Position numbers and translations under genes: made by a program | The notes under the pieces: model-generated | The model's input: the letters and a program-made list of their open reading frames with translations, nothing else | Told to the model about the DNA's origin: nothing | Database searches by the model: none | In this document: positions 42,523 through 50,935 of the stretch, one piece after another | Layout of the letters: every line of letters begins with the position of its first letter | Position numbering within the stretch: position 1 is the stretch's first letter | Source of the DNA: Schlegelella aquatica | GTDB taxonomy: Bacteria > Pseudomonadota > Gammaproteobacteria > Burkholderiales > Burkholderiaceae_C | Direction: 5' to 3' | Assembly: GCF_026013905.1 (NCBI RefSeq) | Contig: NZ_CP110257.1 | Location: 1,302,001-1,366,000 of the forward strand | Length of the DNA: 64,000 bases

Positions 42523-43605
42523 ATGGAACGCCGTTCTTTCCTGCGTCACGCCGGCCTGACGGGGGTCCTGGCCGCTGGTGCCGCGCCCGCCGTGGTCCAC
42601 GCCCAGGCGAACATCCGCTGGCGGCTCGCGTCGAGCTTCCCGAAATCGCTGGATACCATCTTCGGCGCCGCCGAGGTCTTCGCGAAGAAGGTCGGTGAGA
42701 TGTCCGGCGGCAAGTTCCAGATCTCGGTGCATGCCGGCGGTGAACTGATGCCTCCCTTCGGCGTGGTGGACGGTGTGCAGAACGGCACGGTCGAACTGGC
42801 TCACACCGCGCCCTACTACTTCTTCGGCAAGGACGAGACCTTCGCTATCGGCTGCGCGATCCCGTTCGGCCTCAACTCCCGGCAAATGACCGCCTGGATG
42901 TACGAAGGCAACGGTCTGAAGCTCATGCGCGAGTTCTATGCCCAGTACAACATCATCAGCTTCCCGATGGGCAACACGGGGGCGCAGATGGGCGGCTGGT
43001 ACCGCAAGGAGATCAAGACCCTGGCCGACATGAAGGGCTTGAAGTTCCGCATCGGCGGCTTCGCGGGCAAGGTGGTCGAGCGCCTCGGATCGGTTCCCCA
43101 GAACATCCCGGGCGGCGAGATCTATCAGGCGCTGGAAAAGGGCACGATCGACGCGGCCGAGTGGGTGGGCCCGTACGACGACCAGAAGCTGGGCTTCAAC
43201 AAGGTGGCGCCGTTCTACCACTATCCCGGCTGGTGGGAGGGCGGCCCCCAACTCGACCTGTACGTCAACACCAAGGCGTATGAGGGTCTGTCGTCCGAGT
43301 ACAAGGCGATCATCGAGGCGGCCGCCGCGTACGCGCACACCGACATGCAGGCCAAGTACGACGCGCGCAACCCGGGCGCGCTCAAGCAGCTGGTGGCGGC
43401 CAAGACCAAAGTGGTCGCGTTGCCCAAGGCGGTGATGGACGCAGCCTTCAAGGAGTCGATGGCGCTGTACAGCGAGATCAGCAGCAAGAATCCGAACTGG
43501 AAGAAGGTGTACACCGACTACGCGAACTTCCGCCGCGAGCAGAACCTGTGGTTCCGCTTCACCGAGGGCCAGTTCGACCGTTACATGCAGTCGGCGAAGC
43601 TCTGA
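42523..43605 (+). CDS. TRAP transporter substrate-binding protein (DctP/TakP type), copy 3
   Basis: A 360-residue receptor with twin-arginine signal MERRSFLRHAGLTG and a good AGGAG ribosome site. It is close to copy 1 across the whole length, including NGTVELAHTAPYYFFGKDETFAIG, LKFRIGGFAGKVVERLG and TIDAAEWVGPYDDQKLGFNKVAPFY-type sequence. It probably arose by tandem duplication with copy 1. It has its own upstream region and terminator. The ligand class is inferred only from the family. Confidence 0.9.
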   Translation: MERRSFLRHAGLTGVLAAGAAPAVVHAQANIRWRLASSFPKSLDTIFGAAEVFAKKVGEMSGGKFQISVHAGGELMPPFGVVDGVQNGTVELAHTAPYYFFGKDETFAIGCAIPFGLNSRQMTAWMYEGNGLKLMREFYAQYNIISFPMGNTGAQMGGWYRKEIKTLADMKGLKFRIGGFAGKVVERLGSVPQNIPGGEIYQALEKGTIDAAEWVGPYDDQKLGFNKVAPFYHYPGWWEGGPQLDLYVNTKAYEGLSSEYKAIIEAAAAYAHTDMQAKYDARNPGALKQLVAAKTKVVALPKAVMDAAFKESMALYSEISSKNPNWKKVYTDYANFRREQNLWFRFTEGQFDRYMQSAKL

Positions 43606-43680
43606 TCCGGCTGTGGCCGTCGTCGCGGGGCGAGCGGCTCGCTTGCCTCGCCGGCAAGCCGCCAGGCCGCCCAGCGACCC

Positions 43681-43706
43681 AGCCGCCCATCCAGGGCGGC
43701 TTTTTT
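43681..43706 (+). terminator. Rho-independent terminator after TRAP receptor copy 3
   Basis: Hairpin AGCCGCCC-ATCCA-GGGCGGCT followed by TTTTTT, 75 bp beyond the copy 3 stop codon. Confidence 0.9.
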
Positions 43707-43735
43707 GTCGCCGCCGGGCCCGGCAAGGCGAGGCA

Positions 43736-43766
43736 AAAACAAAGGAGCCCGGTCGGGCTCCTTCGT
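43736..43766 (-). terminator. Rho-independent terminator of the dctQM operon
   Basis: On the minus strand GAAGGAGCCCG / CGGGCTCCTTTG forms a stem of about ten pairs followed by TTTGTTTTT. It lies 67 bp after the dctM stop codon, tail to tail with the terminator of receptor copy 3. Confidence 0.85.
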
Positions 43767-43832
43767 GTAGCGCGGCGCCGTGCGGGAGCGCCGGCGGCAG
43801 GGGCGGGTGGCTACCCGCCCCCGGGGCATCGA

Positions 43833-45623
43833 CTAGGGCTTCGTGCCCTCGTTCGCCTTGTTCGCGGCATCTTCAAGCGCCTTCATCGGGTCTTCCTCGG
43901 CCGGCGCCTCGTCCTCGGGCGCGGGCATCTGTTCTTCCTCGCTCTGACCCTCCTCAGGCGCGGGCTCCTCGCCGTCCTGCGGCATCTGGAGCTGCTGCAT
44001 CACTTCCTCGGAGCTCAGCTCCTCGCCTTTCTGGAGGTTGTCGGAGACCAGCCCCGGGAACGCGATGATCATCGACACCATGATCAGTTGCAGGATGATG
44101 AAGGCGATCGAGCCCTTGTAGATCTGCGCCGTGGTCACCGCCGGGATGAGCTTGTTGGTGACCCGGTCCACGTAGTCGTTCTTCGCTGCGACGCTGCGCA
44201 GGTAGAACAACGCGAATCCGAAGGGCGGGGTCAGGAAGGAGGTCTGCAGGTTCATCGCGATGATGACGCCGAACCAGATGAGGTCGATGCCCATCTTGTC
44301 GGCCACCGGCGCCAGGATCGGGATCACGATGAAGGCGATCTCGAAGAAGTCGATGAACATGCCGAGCACGAAGACCAGCAGGTTCACGACGATCAGGAAG
44401 CCCAGCGCGCCGCCCGGCAGCTTGTCGAACAGATGCTCGACCCAGATGTGGCCGTCCGCCGCGTTGAACGTGAAGCTGAAGACGGTGGAGCCGATCAGGA
44501 TGAACAACACGAAGCAGGACAGGCGTGCCGTGCTGTCCAATGCCTGCTTCATGGTCGGCAGGGACAGCCGCTTGCGGGCGAGAGCCATCACCAGGGCACC
44601 GACGGCGCCCATCGCGCCGCCCTCGGTGGGCGTGGCGACGCCGAGGAAGATGGTGCCCAGCACCAGGAAGATCAGCACCAGCGGCGGGATCAGCACGAAC
44701 GTGACCTGCTGAGCGAGCTTGGACAGCAGGTTGAGCCGCAGGACTTTCGTCAGGAGCGCGATCAGCAGCGCGAGCAGGGAGGCGACGGTCATCGACATGA
44801 TGAAGACCTCGTCTCCCGGGGCCGGCCCGCTGCGCTCGACCATCGGGTTGATGATCTGGCCGTGCACGCGAGACCAGGCATACCCGGCAGCGCCGCAGAT
44901 GAGCAGCAGCACGAGCAAGGATCGATGGCCGCTGGAGCCGTTGTCTTCGCGGTAGATGCGCGCCTCGGGCGGGAGTGCGGGGGCCCAGCTGGGCTTGAAG
45001 ATCGCCACCAGGACGATGAAGACAAGGTACAGGCCCACGAGCATCAGGCCCGGAATCAGCGCGCCGGCGTACATGTCCCCAACCGAGCGGCCGAGCTGGT
45101 CGGCCATCACGATCAGCACGAGCGACGGGGGGATCGCCTGGGCCAGCGTGCCGGACGCGGTGATGGTGCCGGTGGCGATCACGCGGTTATAGCCGTAGCG
45201 CAGCATGATGGGCAAGGAGATCAGGCCCATCGAGATCACCGCGGCCGCGACCACGCCGGTGGTGGCTGCGAGCAGCGCGCCCACCAGGATGACGGCAATC
45301 GCCAGGCCGCCGCGCACCGGCCCGAAGACCTGGCCCACCGTCTCGAGCAGATCCTCTGCCATGCCTGAGCGCTCGAGGATGATGCCCATGAACGTGAAGA
45401 AGGGGATGGCCAGGAGCGTGTCGTTCTGCATGATGCCGAACACACGCAGCGGCAAGGCCTGAAAGAGGTTGGAGCCGAACAGCCCCAGTTCCATCCCGAG
45501 AAAGCCGAACAGCAGGCCGGTGGCGGCCAGACCGAAGGCGACGGGAATGCCGCTGAGCAGGAAGAACAGGAGTCCCGCGAACATCAGCGGGACGAAGTTG
45601 GCGGTCAGGAACTCGATCATCAC
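43833..45623 (-). CDS. dctM: TRAP transporter large permease DctM with acidic C-terminal tail
   Basis: A 596-residue DctM/SiaM-type permease, the main transmembrane component of a TRAP transporter. It has about 12-14 helices with family signatures SGIPVAFGLAATGL, ATTGVVAAAVISMGLISLPIM, PPSLVLIVMADQLG and VLGMFIDFFEIAFIVIPIL. The last 75 or so residues form an extremely acidic, Pro/Gln-rich tail that starts EELSSEEVMQQLQ and is not part of the normal DctM fold. The ATG shares ATGA with dctQ. It faces the three receptor genes across a pair of terminators. Confidence 0.93.
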   Translation of the reverse strand: MMIEFLTANFVPLMFAGLLFFLLSGIPVAFGLAATGLLFGFLGMELGLFGSNLFQALPLRVFGIMQNDTLLAIPFFTFMGIILERSGMAEDLLETVGQVFGPVRGGLAIAVILVGALLAATTGVVAAAVISMGLISLPIMLRYGYNRVIATGTITASGTLAQAIPPSLVLIVMADQLGRSVGDMYAGALIPGLMLVGLYLVFIVLVAIFKPSWAPALPPEARIYREDNGSSGHRSLLVLLLICGAAGYAWSRVHGQIINPMVERSGPAPGDEVFIMSMTVASLLALLIALLTKVLRLNLLSKLAQQVTFVLIPPLVLIFLVLGTIFLGVATPTEGGAMGAVGALVMALARKRLSLPTMKQALDSTARLSCFVLFILIGSTVFSFTFNAADGHIWVEHLFDKLPGGALGFLIVVNLLVFVLGMFIDFFEIAFIVIPILAPVADKMGIDLIWFGVIIAMNLQTSFLTPPFGFALFYLRSVAAKNDYVDRVTNKLIPAVTTAQIYKGSIAFIILQLIMVSMIIAFPGLVSDNLQKGEELSSEEVMQQLQMPQDGEEPAPEEGQSEEEQMPAPEDEAPAEEDPMKALEDAANKANEGTKP

Positions 45624-46222
45624 TTGGCCTTCAGTTGGACTTGTTCAGCTTCGCGGGCCAGTTCCTCGGCCAGCTTCTGTTCCTCGGACTTCTCTTCGTT
45701 GAAGGTGAACGGCTCGCTGCGGTGGCCGGCCAGGAAAGCGACGCGCTTGATGAGCTCCGACACGGACTGCACCAGCAGGATCGAGAAGCCGACGGGCATG
45801 AGCAGGTACACGGGCCAGCGCACGAGGCCGCCGGCGTTCTGCGACATCTCGCCGCTGACATAGGCCTTGTAGAACAGAGGCCAGGACAGGTTGATGAGGA
45901 TGAGGCTCAGCGGGATGATGAAGGCGATGATTCCCAGGACGTCGATGATCGCGTTGGTGCGCTTGGACAGTCGCGAGGAGATGAAATCGATGCGCACATG
46001 CGCGTTGTGCAGCAGCGTGTAGCCCACGCCGAGCATGAAGACCGCTGCGAACAGATACCACTGGATCTCGAGCAGGGCGTTCGAACTCATGTTGAACACC
46101 TTGCGCACGATGGCGTTGCCGGCGCTGATCAGTACGGCCCCCAGGACGAGCCACATGGTCAATTTGCCGACAAGAAGATTGATCCGGTCGATCAGACCAG
46201 ACAGCTTTAATAGCGCGGACAT
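45620..46222 (-). CDS. dctQ: TRAP transporter small permease DctQ
   Basis: A 200-residue four-helix DctQ protein, needed with DctM for solute entry. The helices start KLTMWLVLGAVLISAGNAI; the conserved EIQWYLFAAVFMLGVGYTLLHNAHVRIDF segment is present (family evidence; part of the second helix). The C-terminus is highly charged (NEEKSEEQKLAEELAREAEQ), echoing the acidic tail of DctM. The start is ATG 46222. It is coupled to dctM by a 4-bp overlap. Confidence 0.9.
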   Translation of the reverse strand: MSALLKLSGLIDRINLLVGKLTMWLVLGAVLISAGNAIVRKVFNMSSNALLEIQWYLFAAVFMLGVGYTLLHNAHVRIDFISSRLSKRTNAIIDVLGIIAFIIPLSLILINLSWPLFYKAYVSGEMSQNAGGLVRWPVYLLMPVGFSILLVQSVSELIKRVAFLAGHRSEPFTFNEEKSEEQKLAEELAREAEQVQLKAK

Positions 46223-46359
46223 CTCGTCTCCGTGGATGGTGGACGGCTTGGGGCAGTGGACATCCCCCGAGCCGGAACTGCAGACGCGCCTCGGGTGCGT
46301 GCGGCACTGGGGCCGCACGACCCGCACAGCGGCGGGCGCACTGTACGGAGCTTGAACTG

Positions 46360-46385
46360 AACACGGCCTGAAAGCAGGCCGTGTT
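46360..46385 (-). terminator. Hairpin between the TIGR01244 gene and dctQ
   Basis: Perfect inverted repeat AACACGGCCTG / CAGGCCGTGTT with a 4-base loop. The following T-run is weak on both strands. Its position between the TIGR01244-family stop codon and the dctQ leader suggests a terminator for the former. Confidence 0.55.
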
Positions 46386-46427
46386 TCCGCGAGTTCTAGG
46401 GAAGACCCTTAGGAAAACCGTCGGGTC

Positions 46428-46769
46428 TCAGCGCGAGGTGGCGGCTTGGAAGAGGCGGGTGCAGCGGCCGCCGGAGCGACAGAAGGCCAGCACGGGCCGG
46501 GGCAACGTCTGGAGCAACTCGCCGAAGCGCGCGATCTCCTCGGGTGTCTGCACGGTGGGGTTGACCGGCAGGTGCACGTACTGAAGGCCCGCGGCCCGCG
46601 CCGCGGCTTCGATGTCGGCGCTCTTGGGTTGGTCCGGGCCGCCCTCGCCGTCGGGGCGGTTGTTGATCACGCTCTTGAAGCCGGCGGCCGCCACCGCCGC
46701 CATGTCGGCCGGGGTGAGTTGCGGCGCGGCGCACACATCGGGCGCAAGCTGTTGCAGGGATAGGGTCAT
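46428..46769 (-). CDS. TIGR01244/DUF442 phosphatase-like protein
   Basis: A 113-residue protein from ATG 46769. It belongs to the beta-lactamase hydrolase-like (BLH N-terminal) family with a dual-specificity phosphatase fold: FKSVINNRPDGEG early and the P-loop-like AFCRSGGRCTRLF near the end, with the catalytic Cys and Arg positions. In relatives this domain is fused to a persulfide dioxygenase-like domain and linked to sulfide metabolism; here it stands alone. The substrate is unknown. Confidence 0.82.
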   Translation of the reverse strand: MTLSLQQLAPDVCAAPQLTPADMAAVAAAGFKSVINNRPDGEGGPDQPKSADIEAAARAAGLQYVHLPVNPTVQTPEEIARFGELLQTLPRPVLAFCRSGGRCTRLFQAATSR

Positions 46770-46892
46770 CGTCGGTCCTCCTGTGGGCAGCGGGGGCGGA
46801 TCCGGGCTTCGAATCCTGCCCCTCGATGGGAAGCGTGGCAAGCGCCTCGCCAGCGGTCGCGGCGGTGCTGGCTCTTCGGCGCGGCGCCGAGC

Positions 46893-47339
46893 TCAGCGGC
46901 TCAGGGCCCGCTTGACGGCGGCGGAGACCTGGCCCATGTCGGCCTTGCCCGCCAGGCGGGTCTTGGCGGCTGCCATCACCTTGCCCATGTCGGCCGGGCC
47001 CGTGGCGCCCGTCTCCTGCACCAGTCGAGCGACTTCGGCCTCGATCTCGGCCTCGGTCAGGCGCTGGGGCAGGTAGGCCTCCAGCACGACGATCTCGGCC
47101 GCTTCCTTGTCGGCCAGATCGCCGCGGCCCGCCTGCGCGTACTGCGCCTGCGCGTCCTTGCGCTGCTTGATAAGCTTGTCCACCACCCCGATGACGGCGG
47201 CGTCGTCCAACTCGATGCGCTCGTCGACTTCCTTCTGTTTGACGGCCGCCAGCAGCATGCGGATGGTGGAGAGCCGCGCGCTGTCCTTGGCGCGCATCGC
47301 GGCCTTCATGTCTTCCTGGATTTGTTCCTTGAGGCTCAT
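46893..47339 (-). CDS. yqeY: GatB/YqeY-domain protein
   Basis: A 148-residue protein starting MSLKEQIQEDMKAAMRAKD, with RLSTIRMLLAAVKQKEVDER, LDDAAVIGVVDKLIKQRKDA, LEAYLPQRLTE and DMGKVMAAAKTRLAGKADMGQVSAAVK, the standard YqeY pattern. YqeY resembles the tail of the GatB amidotransferase subunit and may touch tRNA; its role is not settled. It follows rpsU on the same strand, as in many betaproteobacteria, but dnaG and rpoD do not follow here. Confidence 0.93.
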   Translation of the reverse strand: MSLKEQIQEDMKAAMRAKDSARLSTIRMLLAAVKQKEVDERIELDDAAVIGVVDKLIKQRKDAQAQYAQAGRGDLADKEAAEIVVLEAYLPQRLTEAEIEAEVARLVQETGATGPADMGKVMAAAKTRLAGKADMGQVSAAVKRALSR

Positions 47340-47460
47340 TTCGTTCGTCCCAAAAGGGGTGCGGCCTTCGCCGGGCGTGGCCCGGGGCCCGCGGGAGGTG
47401 AGGGTGCCCCGCGCCCTCTCAGCGGTGCCGATCGGCCAGAGGTGGCATGGTACAGAAACA

Positions 47461-47491
47461 CGAAAGCCCGGCAGGGCGTCCCCGGCCGGGC
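47461..47491 (-). terminator. Probable rpsU terminator
   Basis: On the minus strand AAGCCCGGCC / (G)GCCGGGCTT makes a GC-rich hairpin followed by TTCGTGTTTCTG, a weak T-tract. It lies about 75 bp after rpsU, so it may partly reduce read-through into yqeY. Confidence 0.6.
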
Positions 47492-47565
47492 TTGGATTCG
47501 TCGCGCACGCGGCGCCTTCGGTATCGCGTCGCAGCGCGGCCACGCCAGGCGCCGCGCCGGTGTCG

Positions 47566-47778
47566 TCAGTACAGCTTCTTGGGCAGCTGCATGCTGCGCA
47601 CACGCTTGAAGTGGCGCTTGATCGCCGCAGCCTTCTTGCGCTTGCGTTCGGCCGTGGGCTTCTCGTAGAACTCGCGGGCGCGCAGTTCGGTCAGCAGGCC
47701 CAGCTTCTCGATGGTGCGCTTGAAGCGGCGCAGGGCCACGTCGAACGGCTCGTTTTCTTTGACGCGAATGGTAGTCAT
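47566..47778 (-). CDS. rpsU: 30S ribosomal protein S21
   Basis: The 70-residue S21 begins [21 protein letters not shown] and has the family-specific [22 protein letters not shown] basic helix, ending in KLY. It is involved in translation initiation on the small subunit. A perfect -10 box lies about 230 bp upstream, implying a leader of some 220 nt. The next gene is yqeY. Confidence 0.97.
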   Translation of the reverse strand: MTTIRVKENEPFDVALRRFKRTIEKLGLLTELRAREFYEKPTAERKRKKAAAIKRHFKRVRSMQLPKKLY

Positions 47779-48007
47779 TGAGAGATCGGATCCTTCTCGA
47801 TAATCGGTGCGCGGGGCAAGCGTCGTCGCTCGGGGCCGCCCGGTGGTACCGGCCGGGCGCCGCAAGAGGCCGAGCCGAGCGCGGCGCCTCGAAGGGTCGC
47901 TGCGTCGATTCGGCCCGCTCGGCCTGGGTGCCGGGGCCTCTCGGCCCTCGTGCGCCGTGCCAAACGGAGGTCGGCATGCTGCGCGCGGTTTGCCAGCAAA
48001 GTCGGTC
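47779..48007 (-). other. Long rpsU 5' leader
   Basis: No gene is visible here on either strand. Given the promoter at 48008-48036 the stretch would be transcribed as the rpsU leader. It contains at least one strong GC-rich hairpin and no canonical ribosome site except close to the rpsU ATG. Confidence 0.45.
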
Positions 48008-48036
48008 ATTATAAGCGGGCTGGCCGCCGGGCGCAA
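48008..48036 (-). promoter_or_regulatory. rpsU: Sigma-70-type promoter of rpsU
   Basis: On the minus strand TTGCGC (48036-48031), a 17-bp spacer and perfect TATAAT (48013-48008) are present. Transcription should begin near 48001, giving rpsU a leader of about 220 nt. The leader contains an inverted repeat GCCCGG ... CCGGGC near 47836-47858. Confidence 0.65.
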
Positions 48037-48054
48037 AGAGCGCGGCGCCGAGGC

Positions 48055-49338
48055 TCAGGGCCCGGGCCGAGCGGCAGCCATCGCCCGGGCGCAGGCGGCC
48101 GCGCTCGCCCAGGCCCACTGGAAGTTGTAGCCCCCCAGCCAGCCGGTCACGTCCACCACCTCGCCGATGAAGTGCAGCCCGGGTACGAGCCGGCTTTCCA
48201 TCGTCTGGGAGCTCAGCTCCCGCGTGTCGACGCCCCCGGCCGTGACCTCGGCCTTGCGGTACCCCTCGGTGCCGCTGGGCACCAGCGACCAACGGTGCAG
48301 CCGCTCGGCCAAGTGGTCGAGGTCACGGTCGCGGATCTCGCCGAGGGGTCGCTCGAGTGCAGGGGGGACGGCCGCCTTGTATGGGGGGCCACTTCCTGGC
48401 TGGGCGCCGCGCGTGGCGCCCTCGGCCTCCACGCCGAGGGCGAGCCAGGTGTCGGCGAGTCGGGCAGGCATCCACGCGGCCAGTTCGTTCGGCAGGTGCT
48501 TGCGCGTGCGGGCCGCCTTGGCTTCGCGCAGCGCCTCGCTCAAGCGCAGGTGGGGCACGAGGTCGACGAGGATGGGCTGGCCGGGATGCCAGTAGCTGGA
48601 AACCTGCAGCACGGCGGGCCCGCTCAGACCCCGGTGCGTGAAGAGCAGGTCCTCCAGAAACTCGCCGCGCCCCTTGCCCTCGCCGGTGGCGATCCGCACT
48701 TCGAGCGACACCCCGGCCAGCGCCGCGAAGGGCGCCCAGGCTGCAGCGTCGAACGTGAGCGGCACCAGGGCGGGCCGGGTGGGCACCACGCGGTGGCCGA
48801 ACTGGCGAGCGAGCCGGTACCCGAAGTCGGAGGCACCGATCTGCGGAATCGACAGGCCCCCGGTCGCAACCACGAGCCGGGCGCCGGCCACGACGCCGGC
48901 ACGGGTGTCGAGTTCGAAGCGGGCTGCCGTGTGCCGCACGGCGTGCACGGTGCACGAATGCCAGCGCTGGACGCCCCCGGCGTCGCATTCGCGCAGCAGC
49001 ATGCGGATGATGTCCTCGCTCGACTCGTCGCAAAAGAGCTGCCCCTTGTGCTTCTCGTGCCAGGCGATGCGGTGGCGCTGCACGAGTGCCAGGAAGTCTC
49101 GCGGCGTGTACCGGGCGAGCGCCGAGCGGCAGAAGTGCGGGTTGGACGAGAGGAACTGCTCGTGCGTGGCGTCACGGTTGGTGAAGTTGCACCGCCCGCC
49201 GCCCGAGATACGGATCTTCTCGGCGACCTTCTTCGCGTGGTCGAGCACCAGGACCTTGAGGCCGAGCTGACCCGCGACGCCCGCACAGAACAGGCCTGCC
49301 GCCCCGGCCCCGACGATCACGACATCGAACTGCTGCAT
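48055..49338 (-). CDS. HI0933/BaiN-type FAD-dependent flavoprotein
   Basis: A 427-residue protein from ATG 49338. The N-terminal Rossmann motif is VVIVGAGAAGLFCAGVAG. The family-diagnostic segments are KIRISGGGRCNFTNRD, LVVATGGLSIPQIGASDFGYRLA and, at the end, VDVTGWLGGYNFQWAWASA. Homologues include YhiN and the bile-acid enzyme BaiN; most are uncharacterised oxidoreductases. It is divergent from the LysE-family gene. Confidence 0.92.
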   Translation of the reverse strand: MQQFDVVIVGAGAAGLFCAGVAGQLGLKVLVLDHAKKVAEKIRISGGGRCNFTNRDATHEQFLSSNPHFCRSALARYTPRDFLALVQRHRIAWHEKHKGQLFCDESSEDIIRMLLRECDAGGVQRWHSCTVHAVRHTAARFELDTRAGVVAGARLVVATGGLSIPQIGASDFGYRLARQFGHRVVPTRPALVPLTFDAAAWAPFAALAGVSLEVRIATGEGKGRGEFLEDLLFTHRGLSGPAVLQVSSYWHPGQPILVDLVPHLRLSEALREAKAARTRKHLPNELAAWMPARLADTWLALGVEAEGATRGAQPGSGPPYKAAVPPALERPLGEIRDRDLDHLAERLHRWSLVPSGTEGYRKAEVTAGGVDTRELSSQTMESRLVPGLHFIGEVVDVTGWLGGYNFQWAWASAAACARAMAAARPGP

Positions 49339-49443
49339 CGGGCGGATTATCCTTGGCGCTGTCCGGCAGAATCGAGCCGATCCTCCATCCTCGTTTGCGC
49401 TTGGCGCCGCCTTCGCGGCTGCGGCGTCTTCCTCGGAGACCTC

Positions 49444-50073
49444 ATGAAGACTGAAGTGTGGTGGGCGTACTTCTTCGCCTGCTGGGTCATCGCCGTTTCG
49501 CCGGGGTCGGGCGCGGTGCTGTCGATGAGCCACGGCCTGTCGTACGGCGTGCGCAGGGCAAGCACGACGATCGCCGGATTGCAGGTCGGGCTCATGGGGA
49601 CGCTGCTGATCGCCGGCGGCGGACTGGGGGCCATCCTGCTCGCCTCCGAGACGGCCTTCATGGTCATCAAGGTGGTGGGAGCCGCCTACCTCATCTGGCT
49701 CGGGGTGCAGCAGTGGCGTTCGCCGGTGCACACCTCAGGCAAGACGGTGCAAGTGGCACCGATGTCGGCACGCCGGCGCTTCTTCACCGGGGTGTTCACG
49801 AACCTGACGAACCCGAAGGGCATCGTCTTCATGGTGGCGGTGTTGCCGCAGTTCATCGACCCGGCGCGGCCGCTCGCCCTGCAACTGCTGATCCTCGGGG
49901 CGACGATGTGTGCGGTGGACCTCGTTGTGATGCACGGCTATGCGCTGCTGGCCTCGCGCTTGCAGGCCCTGTTCCGCCGCCCGCAGGCGATGCGCTGGCA
50001 GAACCGCTTTTTCGGCAGCGTGCTGATGGCCGTCGGCGCGGCCCTGTTCTTCGTGCGGCGCCAGGCTCACTGA
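49444..50073 (+). CDS. LysE/RhtB-family amino-acid exporter
   Basis: A 209-residue membrane protein with six predicted helices. It has the opening WWAYFFACWVIAVSPGSGAVLSMSHGL, AAYLIWLGVQQWRS, and the family hallmark FTGVFTNLTNPKGIVFMVAVLPQF. RhtB-type proteins export homoserine, threonine, leucine or lysine; which one is unknown. It is convergent with cobA; the two stop codons are 4 bp apart. Confidence 0.9.
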   Translation: MKTEVWWAYFFACWVIAVSPGSGAVLSMSHGLSYGVRRASTTIAGLQVGLMGTLLIAGGGLGAILLASETAFMVIKVVGAAYLIWLGVQQWRSPVHTSGKTVQVAPMSARRRFFTGVFTNLTNPKGIVFMVAVLPQFIDPARPLALQLLILGATMCAVDLVVMHGYALLASRLQALFRRPQAMRWQNRFFGSVLMAVGAALFFVRRQAH

Positions 50074-50077
50074 CGGC

Positions 50078-50935
50078 TCAGCACTCCTGCACGGCGGCCG
50101 GTGTCGGGTTCAGCCCGGCGCGTGGCGTCGGCGCGGCGCCACCCGCCTGCGCCGAAGGGGCGGTGACGTGCGGGCTCGCTGCGGCGAGCACGTCGCCGAC
50201 GACGATGATGGCGGGGCTCGCCAGACCGTGGCGCGAGAGGGCTGCGTGCAAGTCTCCCAAGCGGGCGTGCACGCGCCGCTCCTGAGGCAAGCTGGCGTGT
50301 TGCACGATGCCGACGGGCGTCGAGGCGGGGAGCACCTCCCGCAGCCCGCGCTCGATCTCGGCCGCCGAGGCGACGCCCATGTAGATCACCAGGGTGTAGC
50401 CCTGCGACGCGAGGGTGGCCAGCGAGCGCCAGTCGGGCGACGGGGCGCCGTCGCGCGTATGGCCGGTGGCGAAGATCACGCCGTGCGCATGGGCGCGGTG
50501 GGTGAGCGGCACGCCCAGTGCGGTGGCGGCGGCGACGCCGGCCGTGATGCCGTTGACCACTTCCACGCGCAGCCCCGCCGCTTCGAGGGCACGGCGCTCC
50601 TCGCCCGCACGGCCGAAGATGCACGGGTCGCCGCCCTTGAGTCGCACGACCCGCTCGCCTCGCCGCGCCTCGGCGATCATCCAGCGTTCGATGAAGGCTT
50701 GGGGGGTGCTGCGGCAGCCGCCGCGTTTGCCGACCCGAACGATGCGCGTGCTCGGGCGCGCGTAGCGCAAGACGGCGTCGCCGACCAGATCGTCCACCAG
50801 AAGGACGGTGGCGCGCCGGATGGCTTTGACGGCTGCGACGGTCAGCAGGTCGGGATGCCCCGGCCCCGCACCGACCAGGGTGACCACCGGGCCGCAGGGT
50901 GGCTCGCTGGGGGGGAGTTCATGCGGAAAGTTCAT
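50078..50935 (-). CDS. cobA: Uroporphyrinogen-III C-methyltransferase
   Basis: The enzyme (also called SumT) methylates uroporphyrinogen III at C2 and C7 on the way to siroheme, the cofactor of nitrite reductase NirB. The 285-residue protein has LVGAGPGHPDLLTVAAVKAI, the VRLKGGDPCIFGRAGEE loop, VNGITAGVAAATALGVPLTHR and FATGH. It lacks the CysG dehydrogenase part. The start overlaps the end of ybiB by 17 bp. It is the last gene of the nitrate cluster. Confidence 0.93.
   Translation of the reverse strand: MNFPHELPPSEPPCGPVVTLVGAGPGHPDLLTVAAVKAIRRATVLLVDDLVGDAVLRYARPSTRIVRVGKRGGCRSTPQAFIERWMIAEARRGERVVRLKGGDPCIFGRAGEERRALEAAGLRVEVVNGITAGVAAATALGVPLTHRAHAHGVIFATGHTRDGAPSPDWRSLATLASQGYTLVIYMGVASAAEIERGLREVLPASTPVGIVQHASLPQERRVHARLGDLHAALSRHGLASPAIIVVGDVLAAASPHVTAPSAQAGGAAPTPRAGLNPTPAAVQEC

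Noticed and set aside
43833..46222. TRAP permease and receptors as one operon
   Set aside because: They are on opposite strands and separated by two facing terminators, so they are at least separate transcripts.
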